From: Apium graveolens
Taxonomy: Eukaryota > Streptophyta > Magnoliopsida > Apiales > Apiaceae
DNA length: 64,000 nt
Assembly (NCBI RefSeq): GCF_009905375.1
Contig: NW_027420701.1
Location: forward strand, 62,001-126,000
Reading direction: 5' to 3'
In this document: positions 21,554 through 33,090 of the stretch, piece by piece
Layout of the letters: every line of letters begins with the position of its first letter
How positions within the stretch are numbered: position 1 is the stretch's first letter
The notes under the pieces: model-generated
Seen by the model: only the letters and a program-made list of their open reading frames with translations
What the model was told of the DNA's origin: nothing
Databases searched by the model: none
Made by a program: the position numbers and the translations under genes

Positions 21554-24181
21554 AGCTTTTGTTGTTCTGATAAGCCCCAAAACTTTAGTGAGTCAATTCA
21601 ACCTTTTAAACTTGCTAAAATGGCCTTCACAGACTTGTTATCTACTGATAATAAGAAAGAGATACTAAGACCCCTTCAAATTCCTACATCAGTAAAACAG
21701 TTCTTAGTAAACTCTGACCCCAACACATATACAACCCAATTTCCTGATATTGCACAATCTTCTCAACCACAACCATCAGCACTTACTACCAATACTCAAC
21801 CAGCTTAATCCTCTCAACCACAACCACAGCCTACTATCAGAACCTATTTCCAACCAGCACAATCTTCTGAACCACAACCATCAGCGCCTACTACCAAACC
21901 AACCACTGGTACTTCCCAAAAGGGGCCAGTTGTAAAATATGCTACAACATCCAGACCCAAATCTCCAAGAGCAAAATATGTTCCCCCATCTCCACTAAGG
22001 AGAAAGAGAAAACTGATTCTTAGAGATGAATCAAATGAAGATGAGCAAGTCCAGGTTCATGTATCAGAACCTGTGATAATAACAACTAAAAAATCAATTC
22101 TTCAGAAGGAGATAGAAGCTGAAAAGGTAATTTTTCAGAAAGAGAATGAAGCTGAGGGTTCTGGAAATCTGAAAAGGAAAAGAACTTTAAGTTTTGATGC
22201 TGCTCAAGCAACACCTTCACAACCAAAGTCCAGATCAAAGAAGATAAGAGCAGGTATGCATATGGCACAACCTCAATTTGAGGATGCTAAAGATGCTGAT
22301 GAAGGGGATCAGGAATCTCTGATCTCATTAGAACCAATAGTGATTGAAGCTTTGCCACCTCCACCTCAAGATGAAGACACTATTCAAGATACAGTGATCA
22401 CAGCTCCTGTCTCTCCAATCAAAAAAACTGTTACAGTTGAAGATTCAGGATTAAGTCCTGAAATTGATATTCACAGGCTGAACATACCAATTATCTTGTA
22501 TCTGGAAGCACCAGCAAAGGAGACAACTCCACATGTTTCTCCACTAAATGCTGAAGTTCCTACCACACCAATTCTGGATGTGAAAATAAATGAAGTTGTA
22601 CCAGAATCACCTTGAGTGACACACACTTTAGTACTGTCAGAAGATGATGAGATTCTCTCAAGTTCTGGAGACAGTGCTCCAGTAAATGCTCCAATTCTTG
22701 GAAAGGAGGCATTGTTGAAATATGTTGAAGAAGAAGCTCATGTTCCTTGGGAAGAAACTCATAGAGGAGTTGAATGGACCAAGAAGTGGAATAAATCTGA
22801 CTTCATTCCCAGCTCAAAAGTGTTGTCAGATCATATTGCAAAAGCTGATGAGTTGCTGAAAAATTCTGATTTTAAGACACAACTTAAAGTCATAGCTCTC
22901 AGTACTAAAAGTCTTCAAGGTCAACACTCCATTACTCATGCCAAGGTTGATAAACTTCAGGAAAATGCTGATAAGCTGGACTTGATGCTCAAGCTAGACA
23001 AGAATAGGTTTATCAGACCAATTCATGAGAAAGTGGAAGCTATTGAAAATGTTCAAGAGAAGCAGCAGGCCCAACTGGATGAGGTCTTACAAAATCAAGC
23101 TGCTCAACAAATTCAATTAACTGAGATCCAATCTTCAGTGGAACTTCTTCTCTCTCTACTCCTATCAGAAGAAGGATGATAAAGAAGAAGGATGGAAAAG
23201 TTCAAGAGAAGCAGCAGGCCCAACTAGTCCAAATGCTCTACTATTCAAACACTGAAGAAGAAGGATGATAAAGAAGATGAACAGGGAAAGCCCAGCAAGG
23301 GCAAGGGTTAAGGTCATGAAAAGCAAAGCAGTAAAGTTTCTTCAAAGAAACTAATTTCTTATTCTAGCAAATCTTCTACACAGAAGAATCCAAGTTCTAA
23401 AGCTGTAAATGCTCAAACTCTGATAGCAAGTTCTAATAATCAAAGTCTGATATCAAGTTCTGATATTCTCATTCAAGGAGGAAGTCAAGACTCTCAAAAA
23501 TTTTTACAAACTCTGAAGCTTAAGGGAAGGGAGACTATTGTCTACTATAAGGATCCCAAGATTCAGACACTTGATGAAGAGATTGCTAAAAGATTATTTC
23601 TCAAGCATAATCCTGGAATGGATTTAGAGACTCTAAAGGAGGAAGAAGCTAGATTTGCAGCTGAGAAGACAAATCTTAAATCTAAAGCTTTTAATGCAAA
23701 GAAACCTCCAAGGCCTAAGGAAAAAGACATTGTGATCAAGGAAAGATCAACTTCTGAGGCTTCAAAGCCCAAGAAAAGATCACAAGTTGAAATTGATCCC
23801 AAGGCAAAAGGGAAAGGAAAGATTGATGAACCAACAAAGAAACAGGAGATGAAGATTACTCAGATCGTGATGAAACCTATGTGCAAAATGGTTCAGGTTT
23901 TTGATGATACAGCTGGAGAAGATGAAACTGTTGAAACTCTGAAAAGAAGAAAGATATCAGAAGAATCTAAGACAACCTCTAACATAGCTCAAGTTGTTCA
24001 GAGTGAAGACATTTCAGAACAGCAAGGTATAAATGAAACACCAAATCCTGATCAAGTCATCAAGACATCAACCTCTGACAGAGCTTAAGTTGATTTGAAT
24101 AAGATGACAGTTACTGATAAGAGGAAACTCCTATCGAAAAATGTTAATCCATCAGATCCTAGGAAAAGTCAACTGCTATCT
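21554..24181 (+). pseudogene. ORF3 middle region of element C, interrupted by G
   Basis: From about 21620 one frame runs to 23179 with stops at 21806 (TAA) and 22613 (TGA). It holds Pro/Gln-rich tandem repeats (SSQPQPSA type, 21755-21900) and basic NLS-like clusters (LRRKRKL near 21995, LKRKRTL near 22172). A VEWTKKWNKSDFIPSSKV block lies near 22770 and a long coiled-coil-like segment follows (22830-23170). Another segment, 23618-24088, is Lys/Glu-rich (KPKKRSQVE). The reading continues to LLS at 24181 and resumes after G at 38022. Function unknown; it could be a structural or nucleic-acid-binding protein. Confidence 0.7.
24177..24181. other. Left target-site duplication of gypsy G (TATCT)
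   Basis: TATCT directly precedes the LTR and is repeated at 38022-38026 directly after the second LTR. Confidence 0.95.
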
Positions 24182-24622
24182 TGTAATAACCCCAATTTTT
24201 GGAAAAATTTTGAAACCCTTATGAATAGTGTTTTTGCTGAATGAGAAAAATTTTCATGCCACACTATGTAGGGGTTCTGTTATTGATCTTATGGGATATT
24301 ATTAGTACTCTATGTGGTATATAAGTGTATGTAAAGATCGTCAGAATCCAATTCCGAACACTTTGATTTTTCCCGGAAATCCACTAGATACGGAAAGAAT
24401 TGAGAAAAAGGTAACAGGATAAAAAGGATTTAAATTAAAGGATTATAAGAGAGGATCATAGAAGGAATACAATATATTGAGAAAGGTTAAGGGAACCTAA
24501 GTAATAAGATCCCGGGTATGATCCCTCAAACGATAAACGAGAACGAAAGTTAAGCGAACCGTATAACAGATCAGCGGTCATTAGGCAATCAATTAAAAGC
24601 TAATCAAAGGGATTAGTGGGGA

Positions 24623-24672
24623 TGATGTCATCCAACCAATAGAAAGAGGACAAAGGAGGGGTGATGACATCA
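24623..24672 (+). promoter_or_regulatory. Inverted pair TGATGTCATC ... GATGACATCA and CCAAT box
   Basis: TGATGTCATC at 24623-24632 and its exact reverse complement at 24663-24672 flank a CCAAT at about 24636. The words resemble bZIP (CRE/as-1 type) sites. LTR E also has CCAAT at its corresponding place near 61911. Role in transcription is inferred. Confidence 0.4.
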
Positions 24673-25114
24673 CAAAGTGATGTAGGCATGACATGGGAAG
24701 GAAGGAGGTGTGGTTGAATGAGAACCACACAAATTCAAGGGCAACAAGGTAATTGACTAAATCAAACAAAACAAAAACCTAGCAACCAAGCAAAACAAAT
24801 CACAAAACACCAAATCCTCCATTTCTTCATGAAGCTCTCGGCTTCTTTCTTAAGAAATGGGAAGTCCAAGCTCCTCCACTTGCTATTTTACAAGGTAATT
24901 ATCCTAGCTCCTCCTAGTTAAGTTACATACTTCCTATAAGTTTAAGCTTCTAAATCCAAGCCAATCTTTTTCTATAAATCATGAAAGAAGATGGTGAATA
25001 GTGTTTTTCAAGAACTAAAATTTGTGTTCTTGAAGTTTTGTTTAGATTAAGCTTGGATAAGGACTTTAAGGGTGATTCCAAGCCATTCTCTTGATTCTCC
25101 ACTCTCCAAGGAAG

Positions 25115-25926
25115 GTATAAACTACAAACCCTAGCTTTAGTTTTGAGTAATTAGGATTGAATGTGTTTGATATAGCATATGTGAAGCATGATGCTTGATT
25201 GGTTGAAGTTTGGTTGAGTTTGGAGAGATTAGTTGGTTTTGTTGTATTGTTGGAGTTGTAAATCTTGGTAATTAGTTAAAGAACCTAAGTAAAGCTTTTA
25301 GTTCATGTGGGGAATAAGTATAAATGGTGAATGTGGATTTGTTGGGGCTGTTATGATGTGGTTTGGAGGGATGTTGGTTGTATGATTGATTTGGGGTTGA
25401 ATTGTGGTTGGTTTTGAATGGTTTAAATATGGGAAATCGCGTAAACATAGCCGTCGTAACGTCCGATTTTCTTTAGACTGTTTTTGTGCATAACATTAGG
25501 ACCCGAGAATCCGCTGCTAGATTATGACCATTGCCATGTCTAGATAGCTCATGTTACGAGCTTCGTTTTGATATGTAGTTCGTTCGATTCCGATGCACGG
25601 TTTAGGAGAAACGACCGTTTCAAGTAACGGCGTTTCGCGAACGAAACTTTTCCCCTCGCCTTACTTTGAAACATAGGTTAAAGACCAAAAAGGGTTAATT
25701 AATGTATGAAACATTTATGGTAAGTGTGTTAGGCTATTGGTAAGACACTCGCGAAGGAATCGCTTTAAAACTCGTAAAGGTTAAATTATTAAAAATGGTG
25801 GAGCCGAGGGTACCCGAGTGACTTAAGCGAATCAGTGAGCGCAAAACAAGCGTTAGAGTCTAAGTTAGTTAAAGTATAGATTTACAAGTGATTTTGGTTT
25901 AATTCCAACTTACTTGTTGCTTATAG
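25115..25926 (+). other. Candidate intron within the LTR of G
   Basis: A donor-like CTCTCCAAGGAAG|GTATAAA and an acceptor-like CTTATAG|GTTACCAG flank 812 bp. In the diverged LTR E the same exon-side sequences (CTCTCCAAGGAAG|GTATAAA and TTGTAG|GTTACCAG) flank 736 bp (62300-63035). Splicing is not shown; the shared borders are visible directly. Confidence 0.4.
25632..25647. other. Perfect hairpin GTTTCG-CGAA-CGAAAC in LTR
   Basis: A 6-bp stem with a 4-base loop lies within a CG-rich block that is partly shared with LTR E (near 62755). Function unknown. Confidence 0.4.
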
Positions 25927-26319
25927 GTTACCAGACTCGTCCCGAGCCATTCATAACCCCCAGTCACTCAGACAAGTTTTCTACCCGTTATACTGTTGTT
26001 GTGATGTATATATGTATGCATTATCTTGCGATAGATGCATGTTGGTTAATTAGCAAATGTTGCGATATATTGAAGCATGCTGATATGGTATATATATGCA
26101 TGCAGTTTCGTATTCTTGCCATATATATCTGTTGGTTCAGTTGATAATACCTATGCTAGATAATAGCGGTAATTTGCATATACCCTTAGTATAGGGACCC
26201 AAAGGTGAAAACATTTTCTAAAACCGGGAGTCGAGGATCCCGAGTAGATTTTATATATATATATATATTTATATATATATGGTCATAGTTTTCAAAACTA
26301 TTAATCGAATAAGGTTTAT

Positions 26320-26545
26320 TCGATAACTTTATTTTATTAATGAATATTATCTTGAATATTCATTCGAGGACTTATGACTCCTTTATATTATTTATTGAAT
26401 ATTACTTGGATATTCATTTGAGGATGTATGACTCCTTTATATTATTTATTAAATTTTACTTGGATATTCATTTGAGGATGTATGACTCCTTTATTTTATT
26501 TAATGAATATTAATTATAATATTCATTCGAGGTATTATGACTCCG
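26320..26545 (+). repeat. 54-bp tandem repeat in LTR G (about 3.5 units)
   Basis: Units restart at ATGACTCC at 26374, 26428, 26482 and 26537. Each contains GGATATTCATTYGAGG. Equivalent arrays are in the 3' LTR (near 36025-36250) and its duplicate (near 47433-47660). Confidence 0.85.
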
Positions 26546-27056
26546 CTTATTACTGATATATATTCTTTATTTCATTAAAGAATAAAGTGTTAATAATCAA
26601 ACTTATTTTCGATTATTCAAATAAAGATAATACTTTCATATAAGTATATCTTTGGTTATTTAATGTTTATTTCAAGTATAATTTTTAATACTTCTACTTC
26701 AATTATTTTTATAAAGATTATTCTTTATGGGAATATTATTTAAATAATAATATTCAGATATTTTCTAATATATGGGGACTGATTTACTTCATTAAATCAG
26801 CTTTACTCCAAACACTCTTTAAAGTATTTTCGAGTCTTCAAAATGATTTTTAAAAGTCAGAGCGGATCCCAAAACTCATTTTTATATTTAAGATCTTCTT
26901 TTTCAAAGGGGATTTAAATACTCGCTCAAAACCTGGGGAATCCGGCTCTGTGGTGTATTTTATATTCGCAACGAGTTTGCAGTTTTGGTAAATGAATTGA
27001 TTACTTGCCTAATGTTCGGGAAGTAAGCCCATCTAATTGAGTCGGCATAAGCGACA

Positions 27057-27145
27057 GGCCGGGGTACGGTCTATGAAAGTGTAAGTGGCTGGGTGGCAGT
27101 CCATCAACGCGTGAGGGGCCGGGTAACGGTCTAGCGCGAGGTCCT
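27057..27145 (+). repeat. GC-rich 30-bp tandem repeat in LTR G (three diverged units)
   Basis: Units of about 30 bp follow the pattern GGC(T/C)GGGTRRCRGTC, a short spacer, then GYGTRAG. The same array with the same unit length occurs in LTR E (63905-63990), although flanking sequence is diverged. It stands out from the AT-rich surroundings. Confidence 0.7.
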
Positions 27146-27918
27146 AATGCGGCCAGGGTGATGACCGGTGAGGAATTCATCCATCTACAGTAGAAAAGGT
27201 TACTTATTGGTATCTTTGCCTGATCAGCAAGATATCTGGTTTATGCCAAAATTCTTTTCCTTTCCAAAATTCATTGGATGTTTCAAACTCTGTTCATACT
27301 TTACATAACAGAGGTTCCAAGAAATGTTTAAGAGATATATATATGTGGATATATATATATCGGGACTAAATAAAGTATCTCGTAACTTTATTTCATTCAA
27401 TAATATTTCAAAGATTGAATCTATTCAAATCTTGTCTTGTAATCTCATCTATGTGATGAACTTTTGAAACTGATTATAACTTGAATGGTGGTAGTTCAAG
27501 TAGTATTGGGAAAGATATAAGTATATTGGGGTATTTGGTAACCTCATCTTTTAAACTTATATCTAATTAATAATTGTCTTATGAATGACAAAGATTTTCA
27601 GAAAAACGTTGAGACAAGGTTAGATATATGAGATCACCTTGCAACGGTATTTTTTTTATACGGTTATACACTGGGACTTTGTGTATATTATGCATGGAAG
27701 AGGACTTCCAATATTTTGAAAAGTATATATGTATATATACTGAATATTTTGCGACTTCATCGCATTAAGATATCAAACTTGGTTCATATCTTTTGACCAA
27801 GACTTTCATGAGTATTATGAGTAGGCTCATATACTATTAATCATTATATATATTATTTTGGTGGGCTTGCTGCTCACCCTTGCTTTCTTCTTTCATCACA
27901 CAACAACAGATAGAAAAG

Positions 27919-28065
27919 ATGAACAGAACCAAGCTCCCGATTCGCGAGCGATTAGGAGACGTTCCGCAGTTTTCTAGAAGCATTGATGCCGCCGTAGCTG
28001 AGGTAGGAACTACCAATAGGCTAGGCTTTCAACTTTTGATGTACCAGATTTATTTATATTTATGA
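27919..28065 (+). other. Short ORF near the 3' end of LTR G
   Basis: A 49-codon ORF starts MNRTKLPIRERLGDVP and ends at 28063. An in-frame upstream ATG at 27880 would give 61 codons. It is kept in all three LTR copies with one or two substitutions, which is expected simply from their youth. No known domain. It could be a leader uORF, or chance. Confidence 0.3.
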
Positions 28066-28319
28066 ATTGTAATAATGGCAAAGAAATGTAAATTTATTCA
28101 GAAAACCTTTTAAGGTGTATTGGCAGATAATTGTGGAATAAAATGTCTTGTGGTTATTTTTGGATGTTCATCTCTGAGACTATAACGTGTGGTGTGTGTG
28201 TTTATTGTGGGGTCACAGTACAGAGTAGTTGAGTAATTATTAAGATTGGGTGTCATTAAGGGAAATGGAACTCGTGACGACCCGGATCCCCGACCCCGGA
28301 TCTGGGGGTGTTACAGAAA

Positions 28320-28331
28320 TGGTATCAGAGC
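28320..28331 (+). other. Primer-binding site of gypsy G
   Basis: TGGTATCAGAGC, complementary to initiator-Met tRNA, lies four bases after the LTR. Confidence 0.93.
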
Positions 28332-28764
28332 TAAGCGTTATAAACCTCAGAGATGATGGGACGTTAAGATAATAAGTTCACTAAGATAATAAGAACTCTT
28401 GCCAAGTTCATAGTCGGACTACCTAACGTAGTACTGACAGTTAAAACCCTTATGGGAACCCTTATAAATGTAGCGATAGAAGCGTAGTTCGTTATCGTAT
28501 ATGGTAGCGGGACTCCGAACCCTGAGGTTGAGGAGCAACAGCGTGATGATGTTTATTACTAATTGGAGATCGGATTGTGGATCCGATAGAATGTCCTAAT
28601 GCAGGACCGGATGATGTTGATATTGAGGATGTAGCGATTGAGGATGTTGTCCTAGAAGGGATTGTTGCTGAGGAGGATCCCGTGGAGGATCCTGACAAGA
28701 ATGAATAAAGGGCCACTGATGAATTGATGACCATGGTTTGGTCGACTACCAGAGGTAGGATTGG
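28332..28764 (+). other. Leader and remnant of the Gag N-terminus of G
   Basis: No intact ORF. The stretch 28600-28690 reads as an acidic repeat (IEDVAIEDVVLEG, AEEDPVEDP) typical of the region just before Gag in such gypsy elements. It then breaks abruptly into RT/RNase H sequence. Confidence 0.4.
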
Positions 28765-29600
28765 CCGGTCACTACCGGAGGTTCGTTCAAGTTTGTAAAG
28801 ATAGTAGCCCCTTTAACGCGGCTTACTCGTAAGACTGAGAAGTTCGAATGGACAGAGAAATGCGAGAACAGCTTTCAAGAACTGAAGCAGAGGATGGTGA
28901 TGGCCCCTATGCTGGCGTTGCCGGATGGAAAAGGAGATTTTGTGAAGTGTAGTGACGCTTCGTACAAGGGCTTAGGGTGCATGCTTATGCAGCATGGTAA
29001 GGTAATCGCGTCTGCGTCAAGACAATTAAGGTAATATGAAATTCGATATCCCCGCTCATGAGCTTAGGCTCATGGCAATAGTTTTACCCTAAAGATTGGA
29101 GGCACTACTTGTATGGAGAGAAGTGCGAGAATTACCTAAGCCATATGTGCTCTAGTACATTTTCATGTAGAAAGAGCTCAACATATGCCAGAGGAGGCAG
29201 TTAGAGCTAATCAAGAATAATGATTGGGAGATTCTTTATCATTAGAGGAAAGCCAATATGGTGGCTGATGCCCTTAGTAAAAAGGAGAGACTCAAGATGA
29301 TAATGTCTTTTGGAGAGTTTATAAGAGATTTTGAGAAAATGGAAATAGAAGTGAAGGTAATCGGAGCCGGTACTGAAAAGCTGTTTGAGATTGCAATACA
29401 GACCGAATTTTTGGAAAAGAACATATTGTGCCAGAAAAGTGATGAATGAAGGCAGAGAGTCAATGACTGGAGAAGAGATCCACACCGAGAAAGATGATAA
29501 GGGGATAGTGAGGTGTTCCTACAGAAATTGGGTTCCAAAAGTTCAAGAGCTTAAGGATGAGAACTTAGATGAGAGCCATAGTTTGAGGAATAAGATTTAG
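28765..29600 (+). pseudogene. Displaced RT-end, RNase H and integrase N-terminus of G
   Basis: A short YRRFV motif (28771-28785), then KFEWTEKCENSFQELKQ, LALPDGKGDFV and SDASYKGLGCMLMQHGKVI mark the gypsy RT-RNase H junction and RNase H. VADALSKKERLK (29261 on), then TGEEIHTEKDDKG and NWVPKVQELKDE mark the linker and start of integrase. Several frameshifts and stops occur, e.g. LR followed by TAA at 29030. These domains lie upstream of the Gag remnant at 29840, the reverse of the normal gypsy order. Confidence 0.8.
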
Positions 29601-29839
29601 GGCAAACCCTGAATGTGATAGTCAGGGAGGTTGCCATCAAGAAAGAAAGAACCCATAACATAATAGAGTGGAAAACAAGGTTTTTAATGTATAAGATAAC
29701 CCCGATTATGGGAGAAGGTTGAAACATTTCATACTAAGGAAACAGAAAGTCGAGTAAGGAAAGGAGACCCGAGATGGTACTCCTATACGATAATTTATAG
29801 ACCAGTCTAGACAGAAGTTAGACTATTATCCCCAACCAC
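29601..29839 (+). other. Unassigned sequence between displaced domains in G
   Basis: About 240 bp, stops in all frames, no motif recognised. Confidence 0.4.
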
Positions 29840-30300
29840 CACCCTGAGGAAACAATGCGGTGAGAAATTCTTTCAGGACCTTTAAGTCGCTAAGCTCTCA
29901 GAGTTCCAAGGAACAAGCTGACCCAGTCGAGGCAAGAGCCTGGCTAAAGGAAATATAGGAATCATTTGAGATTCAAAATGATTGATGAACACAAAAGACC
30001 ATTTTTGTCACTTACCCTCCTAAGAGAGAGACCACCCGCTGGTGAAAGGCCAAGGAAGGCACAAAGCAAGAGATTATAATAAACTGATTTAAGTTCAGTC
30101 AATTGTTTTCAGGAAAGTACTTCCCAAGGTTATGGAGATAGTGTAAAAGCTTTAGAGCCAGAACAAAGGCAGATGAGTATGATGAATTATGAATCTAAGC
30201 TGTAAAAGTTGTTAAGATTCGTTCTGAAGACGCGAATCCAGAATGACGGGATATTTGAAATCAATGCTTATGTTGTGTTGGTTCATGAAATAATGATAAG
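29840..30300 (+). pseudogene. Gag (capsid) remnant of gypsy G
   Basis: Across frameshifts the + strand reads FRTFKSLSS, FQGT, ADPVEARAWLKEI, stop, ESFEI, then FVTYPPKRETTRW, stop, KAKEGTKQEI and QLFSGKYFPR. This is the diagnostic order of a plant gypsy retrotransposon Gag (DPVEA.AWL.E, then KYFPR). Multiple in-frame stops and shifts make it non-functional. Its position, after RNase H and the integrase start, is abnormal. Confidence 0.75.
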
Positions 30301-30839
30301 AGAAAGGAAAATAAAAAGGAATTGAAGTGGAAAGGAATATAAAGGCAACAGAGTTTGAGGAATGATAAGGGAGTTGGGTATGAGGAAACCCTAAAGACTC
30401 ATATTAATAGAAATAGAAAAGTATATGATCATCAGGATGAGGGTGATTCACCATGAGTTAAAGTTGACGGTTGAAGGCATAAGAGATGCATATATTTTAT
30501 CCCCTTTAAGTTGGGAGGATTCGAGGAAACATTGAGATAGTTCGAAGGATAAACAATGAGACGCGGATAGACTGAGGAGACAAGGAAGTAAGAAACTAGG
30601 AAAATTGGATGAAGGAAGTGACCTTCAAGAATGTGAAGTGTAAGACCGGTGGCATGATACCCAGAAAGGGAGACGCCAGGTATGAAAGATATCCCAACAT
30701 TGAGGTGACTGTTGAGATAAACAACAAAAGTAAATAAGGAATTATTAAGAAGAAGTTCATGTTGAACATGACCAATATCTTCCAGAACATCCATGTTATC
30801 ATTACCAAATCAGGAAAGAAAAGCGGATGACCATTGTTA
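30301..30839 (+). other. Unassigned region of G, where protease would be expected
   Basis: Stops in every frame. I cannot identify a protease DTGA-like motif or a Gag zinc knuckle. Confidence 0.35.
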
Positions 30840-31420
30840 TCTTTTGGAGGCCATATGGATTGACCTCAATTTGAATAAGGATGCTATTATGAAGTTAGGT
30901 ATAGACTATCGAGGTGGGAATGATGAATAAGATAATCTATCAAGGATATATGACTTGATTTATCCATGGAAGGATGCAGGTACCTTTTAAAGGTGGAATT
31001 AAGGATAGAACATTGGTAACTTAAAATGAATCCTAGGGGAATGCATACAGGTTGGCATTTCATCCTTAATAGGGATAGTATGAGTTTTGACAGTATGAAT
31101 TGGAAAGGATTAAGGTAATAACAACCTTTAAGAATCAGTGGAGAAATTTTTCAGAGGCATATAGATAATGGTTCTAGTATTAGTAAAGGGTATTTTGATA
31201 TGCCCTGTATCTAGGGAATACAGGAGGAACGAATCAAGGATAACCTTAGAGGTTTTACAAGGAGAAAGGTAATATTCAAAATTCTCAAGAATAGAAATGT
31301 TGATAAAGGAAATATGACATAATTATAATGATGCCAAGTGGGGCTCGTGTTAAACCACGAGAAAGTATGGATCGAACCAGTAAAGGTCGAAATTGTTAAG
31401 GGCAATTAGGACCTAAGATA
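30840..31420 (+). pseudogene. Reverse transcriptase remnant of gypsy G
   Basis: Segments align by eye with gypsy RT: KLGIDYRGGN (30894 on; family CIDYRELN), LSRIYDLIYPWKDAGTF (30938 on; family LPRIDDLFDQLQGAGTF), and MVLVLVKGILICP (31168 on), where the family has VFIDDILIYS. RITLEVLQGER (31238 on) is the thumb region. The catalytic Asp-Asp is replaced by Val-Lys-Gly, so the polymerase is dead. Confidence 0.6.
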
Positions 31421-33090
31421 AAAGATGTTCTAAGTATGATTGAGAGTCAGTCGTGACAGTGATTAACCTCTAAAGACTGAGGTAATAACTTATGGAAAAA
31501 TGGTGATTTTTTTTTTACTCATCAGATATTAAAGAAAAGCATTTTCACATAATCTGTGATTGAAATAAGGTAGAAAATTTATTTGGAGGTGGTTAAAATG
31601 ACATTGACTGTAAGGAAAATTTTACTATCAGGGAAGGCCAAAGAGGTGGCCGACACTTTAAAGGTAAGTGGATAATTATAGGCGCGTGTGCCAAAAGAAT
31701 ACAGTGATGATGGTTAAAAATGTGAAGGTTGAATTATGGTTTGGAAGATTGACATTTCTTCTGATGACTGTGCAATACCCAACCGTAATAGTAGTTGGTA
31801 AAGGTTTAATTCGTGTAATCGCCATGAACGGGCTATCTATCTTAGAAGGTCCTATCTTGAGATAAGCCAGAACCATGTTTCAAAAAGGACTAGATGAACC
31901 CTTGAGTTAATTCTTCTATTTAGGGCGTATGATTAAGAATGGTATTAACCTGCTATCGTTGCTTTGATTGAAACTCTTCTGCACTTTTATCTGCTTCATG
32001 TCATGTATGTATGTCAGGATCAGGAGTGTTCTTCATGAATCAGGAATGGTGATTATGTTACCTCCTTAGAAGGATTTGATACGAGATGTATGGACTCCGT
32101 ATGGTTAGCTATTAAGACTTCATGGAAAATGAATGACTACAGTAGGTCAGTGGTGGACCATAGTAAGGCAGCAATGATTCTGCGAGTAATGAGCTGATTA
32201 CAACCGTGAGAGTTGTATTGGAATGGGTGTTGAGATTGAGTACCACTAATCGGGTCGTGGTAGTGTATAAGTTATCATTGATAGACTAATTAAGTAGAGT
32301 ATCTACCTAGTGAATTATTATTCTTTCTTATCAATAGAGAGTCGTATTATTATACGAGGAAGGTTGCGGTGCAAGCATAGAATTCTAGTAACGATGATGT
32401 ATAGAATGAGATCCCAGATTCGATTTTTGATGTCGAGGGAGTTTCAAAGGTGATTGTGTATAAGCTCGAGGAAGAGCATGGGTCCATAGAATGATGGACG
32501 GATTAGCAAAAATTATTTAAGCATGCAAAATGCGATACGATAATACTTGATGTTGATATAAATACATATGTTTTGTTCTCCTATGACAAACCTCTATAGT
32601 TCAGAGGTAGGTTCCAAGCCAGATATTTTGTGGCAGTATATTTTTTTCATATATACAATTCTCTTCAATTCGTTCTTTTCTCTTCTTTTCATTTCATGTA
32701 AGCTGAGAAGAACAACCCTTCCAGAAAGGGGAGGTATTGCCGAATGACTATCTATCTGTGTGATAGAAGCCTATTAGGATACCATCTATTGTTTAATTGC
32801 TTGTCAAGTACTAAAGGCTGGCCACCTTCTGTACTAACTATGCGATATAACAAGTGTTCATGATCATAGTGATCTCTCAATAAATTCTTTTACTTCTATA
32901 TGAAGGATTAAGCTTTCGAAAATAGAAACAGCTGAAAAAGGAGTAATAAAGTTGAGGTAGTATTCGGAATGGAAACACATTCGTGATACTAAGGTTGGCA
33001 TGGTTATTAAAAGGTTATAGAACGCTAACGAGCAAAAGTATAACCAGTATAATATTAGGAATGGAAGGTAGTAGCGATTACGAACTCGAA
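31421..33090 (+). other. Unassigned 1.67 kb of G interior
   Basis: RNase H and integrase core would be expected here, but I recognise nothing. Stops occur in all frames. A pyrimidine-rich run (32660-32700) is the only compositional oddity. The left breakpoint of the large tandem duplication (31599) lies inside. Confidence 0.4.

Larger units (their letters stand above)
24182..28315 (+). repeat. 5' LTR of gypsy G (4134 bp)
   Basis: It is unusually long for an LTR. It opens TGTAATAACCCC and closes GGTGTTACA. Recognisable internal parts: promoter-like region with CCAAT and paired TGATGTCATC words (24600-24700), candidate intron 25115-25926, TA microsatellite near 26250, 54-bp tandem repeats (26320-26545), GC-rich 30-bp repeats (27057-27145) and a short ORF at 27880. 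About 99.4 % identical to the copy at 33886. Confidence 0.95.

Noticed and set aside
25914..26144. 76-codon ORF in LTR G (MLLIGYQTRPEP...)
   Set aside because: Starts at the candidate intron acceptor, has biased TATATATGCATG-derived composition and is not preserved as a frame in LTR E. Probably chance.
26250..26282. TA-rich run as a regulatory site or origin
   Set aside because: A simple (TA)n microsatellite with different length in each LTR copy.
31668..31865. 65-codon ORFs on both strands within G interior
   Set aside because: Short overlapping frames without motifs in decayed sequence; present twice only because of the tandem duplication.
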